Part shown: positions 20,806-33,699 of the stretch, piece after piece
Numbering within the stretch: the first letter of the stretch is position 1
Layout: each line of letters starts with the position of its first letter
NCBI GenBank assembly: GCA_028023455.1
Contig: JAQFVV010000552.1
Span: forward strand, 126,001-190,000
Direction: 5' to 3'
DNA length: 64,000 bases
From: Epiperipatus broadwayi
Taxonomy: Eukaryota; Onychophora; Udeonychophora; Euonychophora; Peripatidae
Translations under genes and position numbers: made by a program
Notes under the pieces: generated by a model
Told to the model about the DNA's origin: nothing
The model's database searches: none
Seen by the model: only the letters and a program-made list of their open reading frames with translations

Positions 20806-23800
20806 ATAGGTCAGTAATAGTTTATAACAGTCAATTACTAAAAATTTTAAATTTAGAATATGTTCTTTTAATAAAGGTAATTATATTAATTCAATTATAT
20901 GTTTAAAGTACAATTTGAGGCTAAAGCAAATACGTAGTATAAAATCATTTAAAAAATGGTTATGTAAAGCTTGAAATATTGTTTCATATGGTTGTAAAAG
21001 CTGGCCATATTAAATAACACAGCTATAAAAATTAAAAGTATATTTAATAAATTCGATTTTAATAGTTTAAAACTGATAAGTTACTAAATACAGTGTTTAA
21101 ATTTATAATCATATTTAATAAACAAAAATTAATATCGTACATTTTAAAAATAAACTTTATGATAGTGAGAATTATATTTAATTCCATATTTTCTAAATTG
21201 TTCTTCCAAACTTTTTTATAATTATTTTATATAATATAATAAGTGTATCAATTTTATTAGTCTAGGCAGAGAATTAGATTGAAAATCGTTCGTCAAAGTT
21301 ATAATCATGTGACCTTTAATATATACTCTCACACACACTGCTTGTTTGAATTAATAACAAAGTTTAAAATATTTTAAAAGTTATATTATAGAATTGGATG
21401 GAATTATTGCCTATCATAAAAGTAAATAGTATTAAACATTAAGTTAACTATCGTAGGTAATGCTTAAATGATGTAATGTTTTAAATAGTATCATAAAGAC
21501 GAATACAGTTATAATAAAAATTAAATATTTTATTTAAATAAAAATAGATAAATTGAATAGATAAATGGAATAGGTTATTAAAGTTATTTTAAAAGTTATT
21601 TTAAATGTTTAAATAGTTTTAATAAAATAATAATTTATTTAAAAGTAATATTTTAAATAATATTTTAAGTTCATTATGTCATATTTTTTTTATTTTCAAA
21701 TATAATTCTGATATAAATTGAAAATATGTAAATTTGGTTTAAGCTAAAGTAAGAATTAACCAATAGGAAAAGGTATTCTTACAGACTATAAATATTGTCG
21801 TAACTAAGTTATCGGGGGAGATTAATAATGTATTGAAACCGGAGAGAGGTAAATTATAACTAGTAAAAAATAGTACTTTAAATTTTTTTATTTTAGTCAA
21901 TTTTGTTTTAGTACTTTCTTATAACTTTATCTGCAAAAAACTAATTGATAATTTAAAAAAATATTTTTTGCAAAAGAGAGTATAAACTAAAAAATATTTT
22001 AATAATTTCGTTTAACATGCTTTGTTAAATTTTTTAAAGTTCTTTATCAGTCGTATTTTATCTAAAAGTTTAACCTAATCTATGCAATAAAAAATGGATA
22101 TACTATAAAATAAAATGGATATAAATTGTAATACTGAAAAAATATTTGAAATATTTATTGATACAGCTTTATTAATATTTCACCGAAGAACTGTTTTGGT
22201 ACATAAAAACCACAGCTCGGACATTATACAAAGGCTAAAATATATTGAAATGCATTATTTATAGGATGATCAAAGATTTGTTTTTTAAATAGTAATAAAT
22301 ATTTCATGGATTATTTTATATAATATGATATTAAAAGGAGTAAAATGGTATATCTTTTCTGATCGTAACATTTTTTAAAAATATTTTTCAAGAATTAAAT
22401 AAAGAACCCAGGAAAATATGTTACAGAAGTGTTTTGATATTAAAATATCCGTTCTTCGAATTATTTAAAATGTATTTGGAAAAAATTTGTTCAAAAGTAC
22501 TTGAAGATTTTTTTTATTTTAAAGTGATATATAAAAATACCAAACAAAAGTTTAAATGTATCAAGAAGGAAACATAGATAAAAGTGAACACATAGATGAA
22601 TAAAAGATGGATCCATGGAAATATAAATAGTACTTAAAAGTTTATCGAATATTTTTAAAATTAAATTAGATGGATTGATGCATCGGATATGCAGAGAATA
22701 TTGGTAGAGAAGACTAAGATGCTTCACGGGATTAATTAATATTATGATTTAATAATTATCATCTTAAATTAAAACCAAGGATTATTTTCAAAATTTTACT
22801 AAATGGATTAATAATTATTTTTATTTTAAACTTTAGCGTGCTTAGAGGAGAACATTTTTAAAAACTCTAGAGAAAATAATAAGGATTTTGGACTTATCAG
22901 GAAGTATTGTCAAGAAAATATGTAACTATAGTTTTGACTCTTTTTATTTTGTTAACCTAGCTTAAATCTAAATTTTTATATAAGATTAAGAAAAAACATA
23001 AAAACATTAATTAATTAATATTAAAATTTTATAATATAACAATCTAATAATTTAGCTAAAAATATGTTAATATAAAGTGTATGGGTGTGAATTTTTTTAT
23101 ATCTGCAATGCTCAAGTGGACAAAGGAAGCCTACTGAACAGGATGACTAGATAAAGGTTATTCGTAATAATAATAACTATTGATAATTTATAATGTATAT
23201 TTTTTTTTGTTTTCTTTAGATCATCCATAAATTGGAAGAATGAAGTGTAAAATTTTTTTTAATTATATGTAACACATTTTTATACAGCATTTTAAAAAAA
23301 AACATTATGAGATAGGATTGATTTGAAAATATGCATACGACAATTTTTTTTTTTTAGTAATATAATCCAACATAACAAATAATTATGTGATTCTTTTAAA
23401 ATTTTTATGATATGGGATATTCAAATATTGTCTAAGTAGATTGTATATGATTAGACATATAGAATGATGAAGTGGACAGACTTTTCTTGTGGAACAGCTA
23501 GATTGTTTAACTATTAATGAATTTTATTTATTGTTTTTGTAAATGCAGATAGTTATTTATCGATATAAGATGTAGAAAAATATGGAGAAATAATGTTGAG
23601 ATAGTGGCTTGGAAGTACTATAGTTAGCAGGAAACCAAGATGATGTATATTTAAAATAGGATATGATAAGGAATGGGAATAATATTTAGTCTTTATGTGA
23701 TTATCAGCATAGTTAACAATGCCCTATGACTGATACACATTTTATTGGACAGTGTTTATATTTCTTTAAATATTTGATGTTCTAATAAAGCTGAAGAAAT

Positions 23801-25761
23801 AGCTTTAACATCGTCCCTGTACTAGAGGATATTAGGCAGGTAAATGCTATACCTCTTCGCACTGTGCCATGATTTTGAGATATGTTAAGAGTAATACTCT
23901 AGCTTTCTTCCTTAATCCTATGCATCTGTTTTCGCTATCTTTATTTCATGTAACTGCATCGTTTAGTAAGATATTTTAAAAGAAATGATAAATAATTTAG
24001 AACTTAGGTTATGCTATCGTTTTTTTTTTTTTTTGGATAAGATTAGTTTATTTGATTATAAGGAGCAGAATATTATAACTTAAAATTGAAGATCCAAAGT
24101 ATTCTAAGGAAAGAAAAGAATCATCGAATATATTTTGTATTTTATTTCGGAAATGAAATATATATATTTTTTTAAATAAAGTATCTGAACAAAGATATTT
24201 TCTTTAAAGTGCTAATAATTTTAAATGCTTTAGTATTTTTTTTTAAGAGAAAAATAGGTATTGCATATTTTTTTTAAAATACAATAGTACAAAGTAAATT
24301 ATGTAAACAATATGCATAGTATATTTTTGTTTATTGATTAACAGACATGTATTGATGATTACACTTATATCATACTAAAGTAGGCTTAAAGAAGAATATA
24401 TTATGATTAGTGAATATTGTGTGATAAATACTAAAATCTAGTACTGAATTTTTGGATAATATTTTGTGTAACATCTTTGACTTTTCAAGATGAAATTTTT
24501 CTTTAATATTTTGAGAAATCCATACTCATTATAAAATTTTGTTTTCTATAGAATGTTTTCTAAGTATGAATTTTTAAAATAAGATAGTTTAATAATATTA
24601 AGGATAAAATGCTGTTGTTAATAAAGTAGATGAATATTTGTAATAAGTTAACCATAATGAGAAACCAAATAATATTTTTTTTTTTAATTTTGTCCTAAAT
24701 CTAAATAAAATATAATTGAAATATAAATTATTTTTTTATAACCCGGTAGATCAAACTGTAAAGTAAAAAGGTTAAGGATATCCACTATAAATAATGTAAA
24801 TAATTTGTTTATTTATTTGTTGTTAGTAATAAACTTTGTTAAATTTTGTTATTTCAAAAATTTTGTGTCCAAGTTATTTATTTCTCCACATAGCTGCATG
24901 AAAACACGATATATGCATAATAATCGAAACAAACATATAATTTTGCACAAAAAGATAAATAGAGAATTATTTAAGAATTTAAATATTTTATTGGTATTCG
25001 TTATAATTAAATAATAATAATCTTACATTATTTATTGGTCATAAATCAGTTATCACAATATTATATTAAATTATATGCTATCAGTTGCCACACATATTTT
25101 GTTTGTCAGATTATTAAAATGCTACCACGTATTTATTATATCATTACATGAAGATATAAGATCGTATTATATTATTTCATTATTTTATTATGGTAATAAA
25201 ATTATAGTAAAAAGAAAAGATATACAGAATTAGTTAAACAATGAAGAATATTATTACTGTTATTTATTATTATTAGTTTAAGTGTAGTAGATTATGTCAT
25301 AGAATCCCTTCTCATATTTTACTACCTATTTTTATTAACTTAAAATAAACTTTATGAACCTGATATTATTTTATTTGGGCTAGATTATTACAAATAGAAG
25401 ATTAAGACTTAATTATTAGTTTAATCTTAGTGAGAAGAAGTTATTAAAGTCGTAAGAATACTATGAGTTTGTTATTTGAAATAGTAATAAGGTGGGATAG
25501 TGTTCTTATGCCATTGAGGTAGTATCCTGTGGAATATTGGCTCAATGTAATCTATCTTGTCACCTGTATTTTCACTTCAAGTCTCATGAAAATATTAAAT
25601 ATTTATTTAATTTATTTTTACAAACTGGACTTTATTCAAATTGTAAATTTGAGCTAGTGAAACATTTTAATTTTAATGCTGAATATTTCAGTTATTAATT
25701 ATTAACTGAGATAGAACCCGTTTTATTTTATATCATATACTATTCTGGAAGTGAATATGCA
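20793..25761 (+). mobile_element. Diverged solo LTR of the giant-LTR Ty3 lineage (~5 kb)
   Basis: Starts TGTGCCCTTTTCTATAGGTC, like 10261. It keeps collinear blocks with the 3' LTR: promoter ACCAAT/TATAAATA (21759-21794) followed by a G-run; the GAAGAATG..TGGA block near 23100-23235; and near the end AAGTCGTAAGAATACTATG...TTCTTATGCCATTGAG...GTCTCATGA (25447-25589), matching 14177-14320. The end is placed near 25761 (GAAGTGAATATGCA) by alignment; ±20 bases. No gag or pol follows, so it is a solo LTR left by recombination. (TA)n lies just before it and about 17 bases after it. Confidence 0.7.
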
Positions 25762-26436
25762 CGAGAGCAAGGTCAGAATATATATATATATATAGTACCA
25801 GACCATACTCCCTTGCGGATTTCTAATACTAATCTTGCCCCGAGCATGAAGTGACCAAGATTTAACAGGGAAAGAAATGGATATCAAATTAGCCGATTGT
25901 CTGTACTTATACATATTGGTACTTACAGCTGATAGAAAGAGTGAATTTACAAAACCCTGCTAGTTAAAAACATCCTTTAGTTGATATCTTATTTGAATGC
26001 CTGAATATTTACAACTTTATGGAAGTACACACTTTGAAAAGTCTTTTTACAAAATATACTTTTGCATGCCACTCCTAGAAAAAAATCAAAAAATGAATTT
26101 TCCTTCCTCCTAGAAGGATGTGCAGTTCCATAAGTTCAGCGAAGCATAAGAATAAGATTTAACACGCCGGTAAAGCAATATTATATGTGGGTAGCTCAGT
26201 CCTAAAATCTAGTGTCTTCAAATGGGTAAGTTAAATGATTATTACAGGTATGTGGTTGATAAGGAAAGAATACATTTTATCATATAAATAATAATACGAA
26301 TATGAAACAAGTTTAATATTATTATTAAATATTTATTTAATCCCAAATACCCACCACCGTCATACTTAATATAATATAAAAATAAATAAATGAATTATTA
26401 TAACAACCCGTAAATATATTTGATGCTTTTAAATAG

Positions 26437-26524
<88 letters not shown>
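26437..26524. repeat. Compound (CA)n/(TA)n microsatellite
   Basis: (CA)n 26437-26457, (TA)n to 26482, a TATTGTATA/TATACAAT mirrored linker and a second (TA)n to 26524. Confidence 0.9.
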
Positions 26525-26528
<4 letters not shown>

Positions 26529-26866
26529 TTAAATGAATACGAAATTAGATAAATCCCATAAATCTAATTACAATACAATATTTCATAAAGAATGGAAGTG
26601 GTCTGGGTCTTTTTTACCCTGTAGAAATAAGTTATACTTTGTGTGATTTGATATACAGATGTTTTAATATAAGAGATTTTCGGTTGTACAGGCATTTTTT
26701 TTATTGATAGTAAATATAATAATAATAAAAAAAAAACAACTCTGCATAAGTATATTTGCGCTATGAAATATTTCACTAATTTCATATTTTTCAACATGTC
26801 AATAAAGTGGCATAGTTCAGATACCATATAGTACTCAACATGAGGTACTGTATCTATTTGCCTTTT

Positions 26867-26870
<4 letters not shown>

Positions 26871-26919
<49 letters not shown>
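26871..26919. repeat. (TA)n microsatellite
   Basis: Alternating A/T, about 49 bases. Confidence 0.95.
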
Positions 26920-26922
<3 letters not shown>

Positions 26923-27439
26923 GCACAATTGTACACTTACTACTATTCTAAATATAAAGTTATTAGAGGACTTGCTTACAGGGAATCTATAATAAATAAA
27001 TCCCTTCTTGCACGCATTGTGAGGTGCAGCAGTGACAAAAAATATAACTTAAAAGAATATACAGATAAATATATATTTTAAATACTCAACATGAGGTATC
27101 ATATTTACTGAATATTTAAAGCATATGTGCACATATATACACATGTATATTTGTGTATGACAAAATAACAAGAGTGAAAACAAATAGCAACAAAAAGAAT
27201 CTAATTGCAACCTCTGTTGAAAATACTAGAATTTGAAATAGAAAAATTGACTCAAAAGATTCAAATAAAAGCTTTATCATTTATGCCCGTAATAACCTTA
27301 AATTCAATATACATATGTGAGAGACAACTCTCTCTTTTTTTAAATGATTAATAATAATAAATAATAATAATATATTTAATTGGAAATATCAGAGTTAATT
27401 ATTTCAATATTAATAAAGTATTTGTAAAAGAAACTTATG

Positions 27440-27660
27440 TAGGTGTCTTCATCTCCTAACTGGGCTTTGAGCAGTTTCAATTCAATTAGCTGCGCATTAA
27501 GGATTTCATCTCATTCGGGCATAGGCAAGGTGGTTGTTGTCATCATTGTGGCTGGCTGGAACTGGCATCATCACATCTTGGCAATTTGGACAGAGAAAGG
27601 GTGGTGCACTGGTTGGTTGTCTACGCCATGATCATTTCACTGGAATCTCTAGTAGATTGC
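27440..27660 (-). pseudogene. Possible fragment of a protein-coding sequence
   Basis: This segment is clearly richer in G+C than its surroundings. On the minus strand two frames read like coding sequence: one gives CPNCQDVMMPVPASHNDDNN, the next LNAQLIELKLLKAQLGDEDT. A frame change lies between them. It may be a retro-pseudogene piece or an old exon. I do not recognise the family. Confidence 0.3.
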
Positions 27661-28212
27661 TTCATATCTTTTTTTTTCTTTTTTATATTATAATAATTAG
27701 GATTATTATTAAATGTTCATTCGCTATCTTGACTGGTTTGGTAAATCCTTACAAAATCAAGAGTTCTTAAAAGAAATGTACAATGGATTTCTTAGAACAT
27801 ATCAGCAGTAGTCTTGTCCATAAATTAATCTTAAGTAGCTAGATGATTGGAGAATTCTGGAGCCAAATTATTGAATGAATTGCCTAAAACGACTGGCAAA
27901 GAAAGAATGAATCCTACAGCACTGACCAAAACTTATCAAACCCCCTCATACAAAACCAAATCAGTTATCCCCCCTGAGAAGTATAAATCTGCCAATCCTT
28001 TAAATTCCCTTATCATTTAGATTATAAACATTTCTTTATATTTTTCCGATTAAATTCTACATTTTAGGGTTTAATATAATATTTGGTTTTCATTTTGAAA
28101 AACCCAGACCACTTCATTACAGATATCAATACAAAATAATTTCTATTTTATCTATATAAAGAAGAAATATTATAATTACATTTGTTATCAAACATTTTGC
28201 TTTTTGATTAAG

Positions 28213-28297
28213 TTTTTACCAAAGCAATATATATATATATTCATATTGCTTTTATATATATATATATATATATTTTTACCAAAGCAATATATATATA
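28213..28297. repeat. Duplicated hairpin-(TA)n unit
   Basis: TTTTTACCAAAGCAATATATA occurs twice (28213 and 28273). The first copy also has a mirror arm (AAAGCAATAT 28221-28230 with ATATTGCTTT 28243-28252). Confidence 0.7.
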
Positions 28298-28660
28298 AGT
28301 ATGTTGAAACAATTGCTTTAATTATTTATTTTATTAAAATGTTCCAACATTTGATCCATTTGTTTAATAGAGTTTGCTTTTCTCTATTTGAATTTTTCAG
28401 AGAGAAGCAAAATACATAAAAATAACATATCATAAAATATACAAAAATGAAAAAAAAATACATGAGTTTATTATACATGTATAATATTTGTGTCAATTTC
28501 ATGTTACTTGGTGTGTGTGGGTGTTTTAATGCTCAGACCCAACTTCTATTATTAATATAGCACATTTGTGTATTTGTTGTGCTTAATATCTACATATTTA
28601 TATGTGTATCTCCTGTAATGTTCTTTACAGCATATTTTGTGCATGGACATTTGATAATGC

Positions 28661-28761
<101 letters not shown>

Positions 28762-28889
28762 TGATTCGATGTCTGTATTTTTAAAGCAATATACGTAATT
28801 ATATAACTGAATATTTGTAAATACAGTAACTAAAATTTTTTATCAACTTAGGAGTGCTTTCAATTATCCAAGTAATCTGTGTCAATTAA

Positions 28890-30290
28890 AGCTTTGAAAT
28901 GCTAACTTTCCCACAATTTCATGATCTTACCATTTGCTGCTTGCCTGTTAATTAAGTCATGTTTATATTTGTATATTAGCATAACCTCCTTTATTTTTCT
29001 TTTATTGATATATTTTTCAATTTGAAATATTTTTACACTGTGAAAATTGAAGTCAAAACCATAAATACATGATTTATTATGGTTGTAAAAAACAGATGCT
29101 GAAATATTATTATCTACTATGCAATTTTGTTTTGATTTCTGAACACGTTTTAATAATAGCAAGTGTTCTTTAGTTCTTTTTTCTAATGTACATCTAGATT
29201 CACCTATATATTCACTGCCACACCTACATATCCATTTATAAATGACACAATTTTTATTTTAAATGAGGTTTTATTTTTGGTGTTATTTATTAATTTATTT
29301 AATGTAGGAGGTGTGTAAAATGCAATGTCACATATATCATTATAAATTTTCCTTATAAACTTTACTTGATAATTTGAAATATATGGGTTTGATATCCATA
29401 TTTTTTATTAACAGGAGAATCAATATTATTATTAAAATTTTTATTTTTATATTTTGTATTAAAATCTCTAATAATATTATATATGTGATTATAATTATAG
29501 CCAACATTTAACAATTCATTGGAGTATATTTCAATATTTTTGCCTTTATCTGATGAATATTTGCAAAACTATTTTTTCTAAATAATTAATGACTTCAAAC
29601 CTGCCATTTAGTGTGACATTGGCACTTTTGATTTATATTGATTATAACCTCTTTTTACTATTGGTTTAATGGTCATACAGTAATCCAGCATGCCTTGATT
29701 CCTAGTTATTTTAAGATCAAGAAACTGAACACACATTAAATCTTCATCTGTTTTTATCCATCTTAGGCCTTTCAAATCATTTAATTTCTCAAACAGCTCA
29801 TTAATTGTATTTGGTTTACCACATACAAAAACATCATCAACATATCGATAATATGCAGTAATATTTTTTTGAAAATATTCCTTTTTCAAAATATTTTTTT
29901 CATATGTAGAAATTAAAAAATTGCATATTTGAGCAACAGTAGATAATCTCATGGGCCATCCATTACACATTTTACGAAAATCCTTATTAAAAACTGCATA
30001 AATATTTTTATCAATAAATTTTAATGTTTCAATTATAAACTTTATTATTTTCACGTTAACATTTTTTTAAGTTATAATTTCAATAGATGCCAATCGTCAA
30101 TTGATCCATACATTTCACTAACATCTAGAGTACATATAACGTCATTAACATCGATCTTAACATTATGGATTTTATTAACAAAATCAAATGAAGAACATAT
30201 TGTATATTTACCAAAACCAAGAATTTCTTGTAGCATTTTCTCATATATATATATATATAAAATAATTTTCATCGTACTTAATATCAATAC
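28890..30290 (-). pseudogene. Penelope-like element relic (RT + GIY-YIG endonuclease)
   Basis: Reading right to left: 30287-30072 encodes a PLE-type RT segment (SFDFVNKIHNVKIDVNDVIC, then a TLDVSEMY-like motif A). 30054-29608 continues with the palm, including YRYVDDVFV (about 29827-29856) and FLDLKITR. After frame breaks, 29255-29160 has the nuclease motif YKWICRCGSEYIGES...R..EHL, typical of the GIY-YIG domain that PLEs carry C-terminally. 29162-28902 gives its tail (FNFHSVKIFQIEKYINKRKI). The catalytic YVDD is present, but frame breaks near 30060 and through 29600-29260 show it is dead. N-terminal RT parts are missing. The 5' flank holds strong hairpins (30279-30346, 30794-30935). PLEs are known for exactly this RT/GIY-YIG pairing. 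Confidence 0.85.
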
Positions 30291-30346
30291 ACTGACGTTT
30301 TGACTTGGTCACACAACCAAGTCGAAACGTCAGTGTATTGATATTA
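30279..30346. repeat. 31-bp hairpin at the 5' edge of the PLE relic
   Basis: 30279-30309 and 30316-30346 are reverse complements with one mismatch, around a 6-base loop (CACACA). It sits where PLE coding sequence begins on the minus strand. Confidence 0.9.
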
Positions 30347-30412
30347 AAAGTTTTTAACAGATGACCCCAAAATATGTATTTTATATATTTAACCTGTGCA
30401 AATCTTCGTTTT

Positions 30413-30415
<3 letters not shown>

Positions 30416-30498
<83 letters not shown>
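30416..30498. repeat. (TA)n microsatellite
   Basis: About 83 bases of alternating A/T. Confidence 0.97.
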
Positions 30499-30502
<4 letters not shown>

Positions 30503-30793
30503 CAATAGATATCATTTTACCAAAAACACCAACCAAGCATATGTTTGTTTACATAAACGACAAAAGAGTCAGAATTAACTATCTCTTTCATTTTGTCCAC
30601 CCTCAGATCAGCTGATTTCAAGCTAATTTGCCATCATCAGTGAAGGATAGAGCCATAAACTAGATCTAAACACTGACTTCAAATGTTTATGCAAAAAGTT
30701 TCTATCAGTTTGCAAGCATGAAATTTTTTAGACCGGTAAAGTCTTCAAACTTAGTCTAACAAGATAGGTAGTTATATGGGTCTGATCTCAGTT

Positions 30794-30935
30794 CAGTTTC
30801 GCCACATAGTCAAAGCCTCTGAAATATGACAGCAAGTTTAATGTGATTAAAACATGTTTTTGTTTTTCATAAATGTACCTTTAAAGTTTTTGCAATGATA
30901 TATATTGCAGAGGCTTTGACTATGTGGTGAAACTG
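30794..30935. repeat. Inverted repeat with 28-bp arms
   Basis: 30794-30821 and 30908-30935 are reverse complements with one mismatch (CAGTTTCGCCACATAGTC...), separated by 86 bases. Located upstream of the PLE relic in its orientation. Confidence 0.85.
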
Positions 30936-31209
30936 AAACAAAGACTTTACTCTACCACTGTATTTACAATATTGGTTTATTTACATAAATAACAATAATT
31001 ATTAACAGAATTTTAAGAAGTATGTATAATAACAACAAAATATAACACATATAATTTCATTAACATTTGTACAAGTATATACACTCATGGGAACTACTGA
31101 CTCAAATCTGCTTAAGAATATTTTTTTTAACATATATGAATCTATTTTTTTCTATTTTTCAATTTCAATGAATAATTGTGAATAATATTACTATTTTTTA
31201 TTAGGTTCC

Positions 31210-31213
<4 letters not shown>

Positions 31214-31261
<48 letters not shown>

Positions 31262-31273
31262 GATACCTATATA

Positions 31274-31318
<45 letters not shown>
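31214..31318. repeat. Two (TA)n tracts separated by 18 bases
   Basis: 31214-31259 and 31278-31318. Confidence 0.95.
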
Positions 31319-31321
<3 letters not shown>

Positions 31322-32524
31322 GCATTGGATAGGGATTTTATGCACAAGCCTTCTGGCGTCCATTGATTACTCTGTTTAGCACAGGTGGCAATACTGTATG
31401 GAGAGTTTTGCTCTGTTTATCAACAATTAATGTGCTAGTATAGGAAATATATATATATATATATATATTATTATTTAAGATACATTGTATTATTATCCTT
31501 ATGAATGCAAAACAACCACATCACATATTGTCATAATGTGATTATTTTATCATAACTCATTTGATTCATACTTTCTTTGTTTGTTTTCATTATTGATCCC
31601 ATTTGTTTGTATTTTTATATAGTGTCACTTTAAAATGAATTACTTAATAGTTTTTGTTTTGTATTTACATTTTTTTTATAAATCCACCTATGTACCATGA
31701 CTACCTTACTTTATTTATAATTAACATTATGTAGATAAAAAAAAATGATGTCTACTGTATTTAAATGCTACAAATCTAAAATGGAGGTATTATTTTCCTT
31801 TTTAAATATGGTGTGCCCTCATGGCAAATAATCATTTACTCTTCATGATACTATCTTAATATCCAGGCTTTTACATTAAGCTCTTGTGGACTTGATCACT
31901 TTATCTTATGGAAATTTATCACATTATAACATCCAACTACATATATGAGTATCACTTAGATTAACCTCATTGTATTCTTATCAGTTCTTCAGGAAATCAC
32001 AATTTACCATGTTGACTATCTCATGGAATGACAACCTATCTAACTATAAAAAGTAACAGACATACATCATACAATAAATCAGCATAACCATATGATAAAA
32101 TTATTTTTCCATTAATCATTTCCCTAATCTAATGGTGATATGTTACAAAACATAGTGTCCATATAATTCGTCAATATTTATTTATTCATTTATTTATTTT
32201 AATTAGGATCAAAACTTTATTTATTGTATCATATAGTTTATCATCCATCCATCTTTTATCCTTTCAGATTACTTTTCTTCACACTTTTTTGTCATATATT
32301 TGGTTATTTTCATCATTATATTTCTCGCATCTTTAACATGACATTCTTGTAATCAATTTACTTTTTAAATATATCATACATTAATTTTATCTTAATATGA
32401 TTTTATAATAACAACTTAAAACATCATTTTACCCATTTTACTCTTCTATTTACTTTGCATCTACAACGTTCTCATCTGGAATATATATCTAAAATTATAC
32501 CTTAAATATTAAAATATAAAACAA

Positions 32525-32600
32525 TTTACCAAAATTCTTACACAACCATGGTTTCATCTACTACAAATAGGTCTTCTCAAGTGAAAATCAAACTAAAGGA

Positions 32601-32660
<60 letters not shown>

Positions 32661-32783
32661 ATATATAGGAAATAACATATATATATATATATATATATAT
32701 GTTATTTCCTTTAGTTTGATTTTCATTTGAAAATCTCTATTTGTAGTAGATAAAACCATAGTTGTGTAAGGATTTTGGTAAAA
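32525..32783. mobile_element. Fold-back repeat with ~83-bp arms around (TA)n
   Basis: The left arm 32525-32605 and right arm 32699-32783 are inverted copies with only about six differences by eye (shared blocks include TTACACAAC, ATCTACTACAAATAG, GAAAATCAAACTAAAGGAAA). The centre is two (TA)n tracts split by TATAGGAAATAACA. No coding. MITE-like or a foldback duplication. Confidence 0.8.
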
Positions 32784-33293
32784 TGTTGGATTTGATCTTG
32801 TATTATTTTATGGTTTTATATTTTTATTTTTGCTTGTATAGTGTTAGGAAGTCTTGGTTTTATATATATAATGGTAACCATTATCTAATTTTGATCCAAA
32901 GAATAAAAAAAATATTGAGTTTTTACTTTCTTTCTTAGTGATTCATTCACACATATGTAAGGCATTGATCATTAATGTTTTTTTTTTCCACATTAGGACT
33001 TTGTACACATTTATTAATTATCTAATAGATTGCTTCTCCATCATTTAAAAACAATGCAATAATAATAAAATGAGGATTTTTTTAATGTTTAACAGTTCTC
33101 TGAAACCATTTCCTTATTTACCAATCAAGGATTTTTTTTATCCAACTATTATAAATATACTGGAATTAGCATATTAGTGTATTATGCCAAACGTAACTAT
33201 TTAAGTGTTTTTAAAGTATTGATCAAAACCATTTTACATAAGTTCATTATTTTATTTCTATGTTTATTTTAAAGTATATCGACATCAAGTCTC

Positions 33294-33295
<2 letters not shown>

Positions 33296-33376
<81 letters not shown>
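33296..33376. repeat. (TA)n microsatellite
   Basis: About 81 bases of alternating A/T. Confidence 0.97.
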
Positions 33377-33378
<2 letters not shown>

Positions 33379-33699
33379 TTTTATTTGACAAATTTAAATT
33401 CCATAAGTTATTCTGCATTTATTGTTTACTATTCCAAATAAACATTTGTAATCAAATTAAATAAAATTAGGTAAAAGTTTACTTTAGTGGCCTCAATATG
33501 TTGTCCCCCTCTTGTTTAAAATTATAACTAATGTTTTTTTGAAAATCTTCCATATATGCTACTATATTACAATTACATTAAAATTTATTCAATATAAATT
33601 ACATATATATTACTATATTCAAATTACATTAAAATTTCTTCAAATGTAAAAGATAATAAAAAAAAAAACATTTATCTTTTTAAGCATAATTGTGCCCTA

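Larger units (their letters stand above)
30347..33690. other. Intergenic stretch, (TA)n-rich
   Basis: No gene. Contains the PLE flank (30595-30960), (TA)n at 30416-30498, 31214-31259, 31278-31318, 31447-31469 and 33296-33376, and the fold-back at 32525-32783. The IYIY-type frames come from (TA)n. Confidence 0.7.

Noticed and set aside
24805-25014. 69-codon frame in the solo LTR (also 22491-22727)
   Set aside because: Lies inside LTR sequence, no homologous frame in the intact LTR, A+T-driven composition.
25794-25922. tRNA- or snoRNA-like segment with GTACCA/TGGTAC ends
   Set aside because: No cloverleaf, A/B boxes or C/D boxes could be placed.
30279-30346. Hammerhead ribozyme in the 31-bp hairpin (CTGACG ... 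GAAACG)
   Set aside because: The arms pair fully with each other, CTGACGT lacks the invariant A after CUGANG, and no cleavage-site strand can be assigned.
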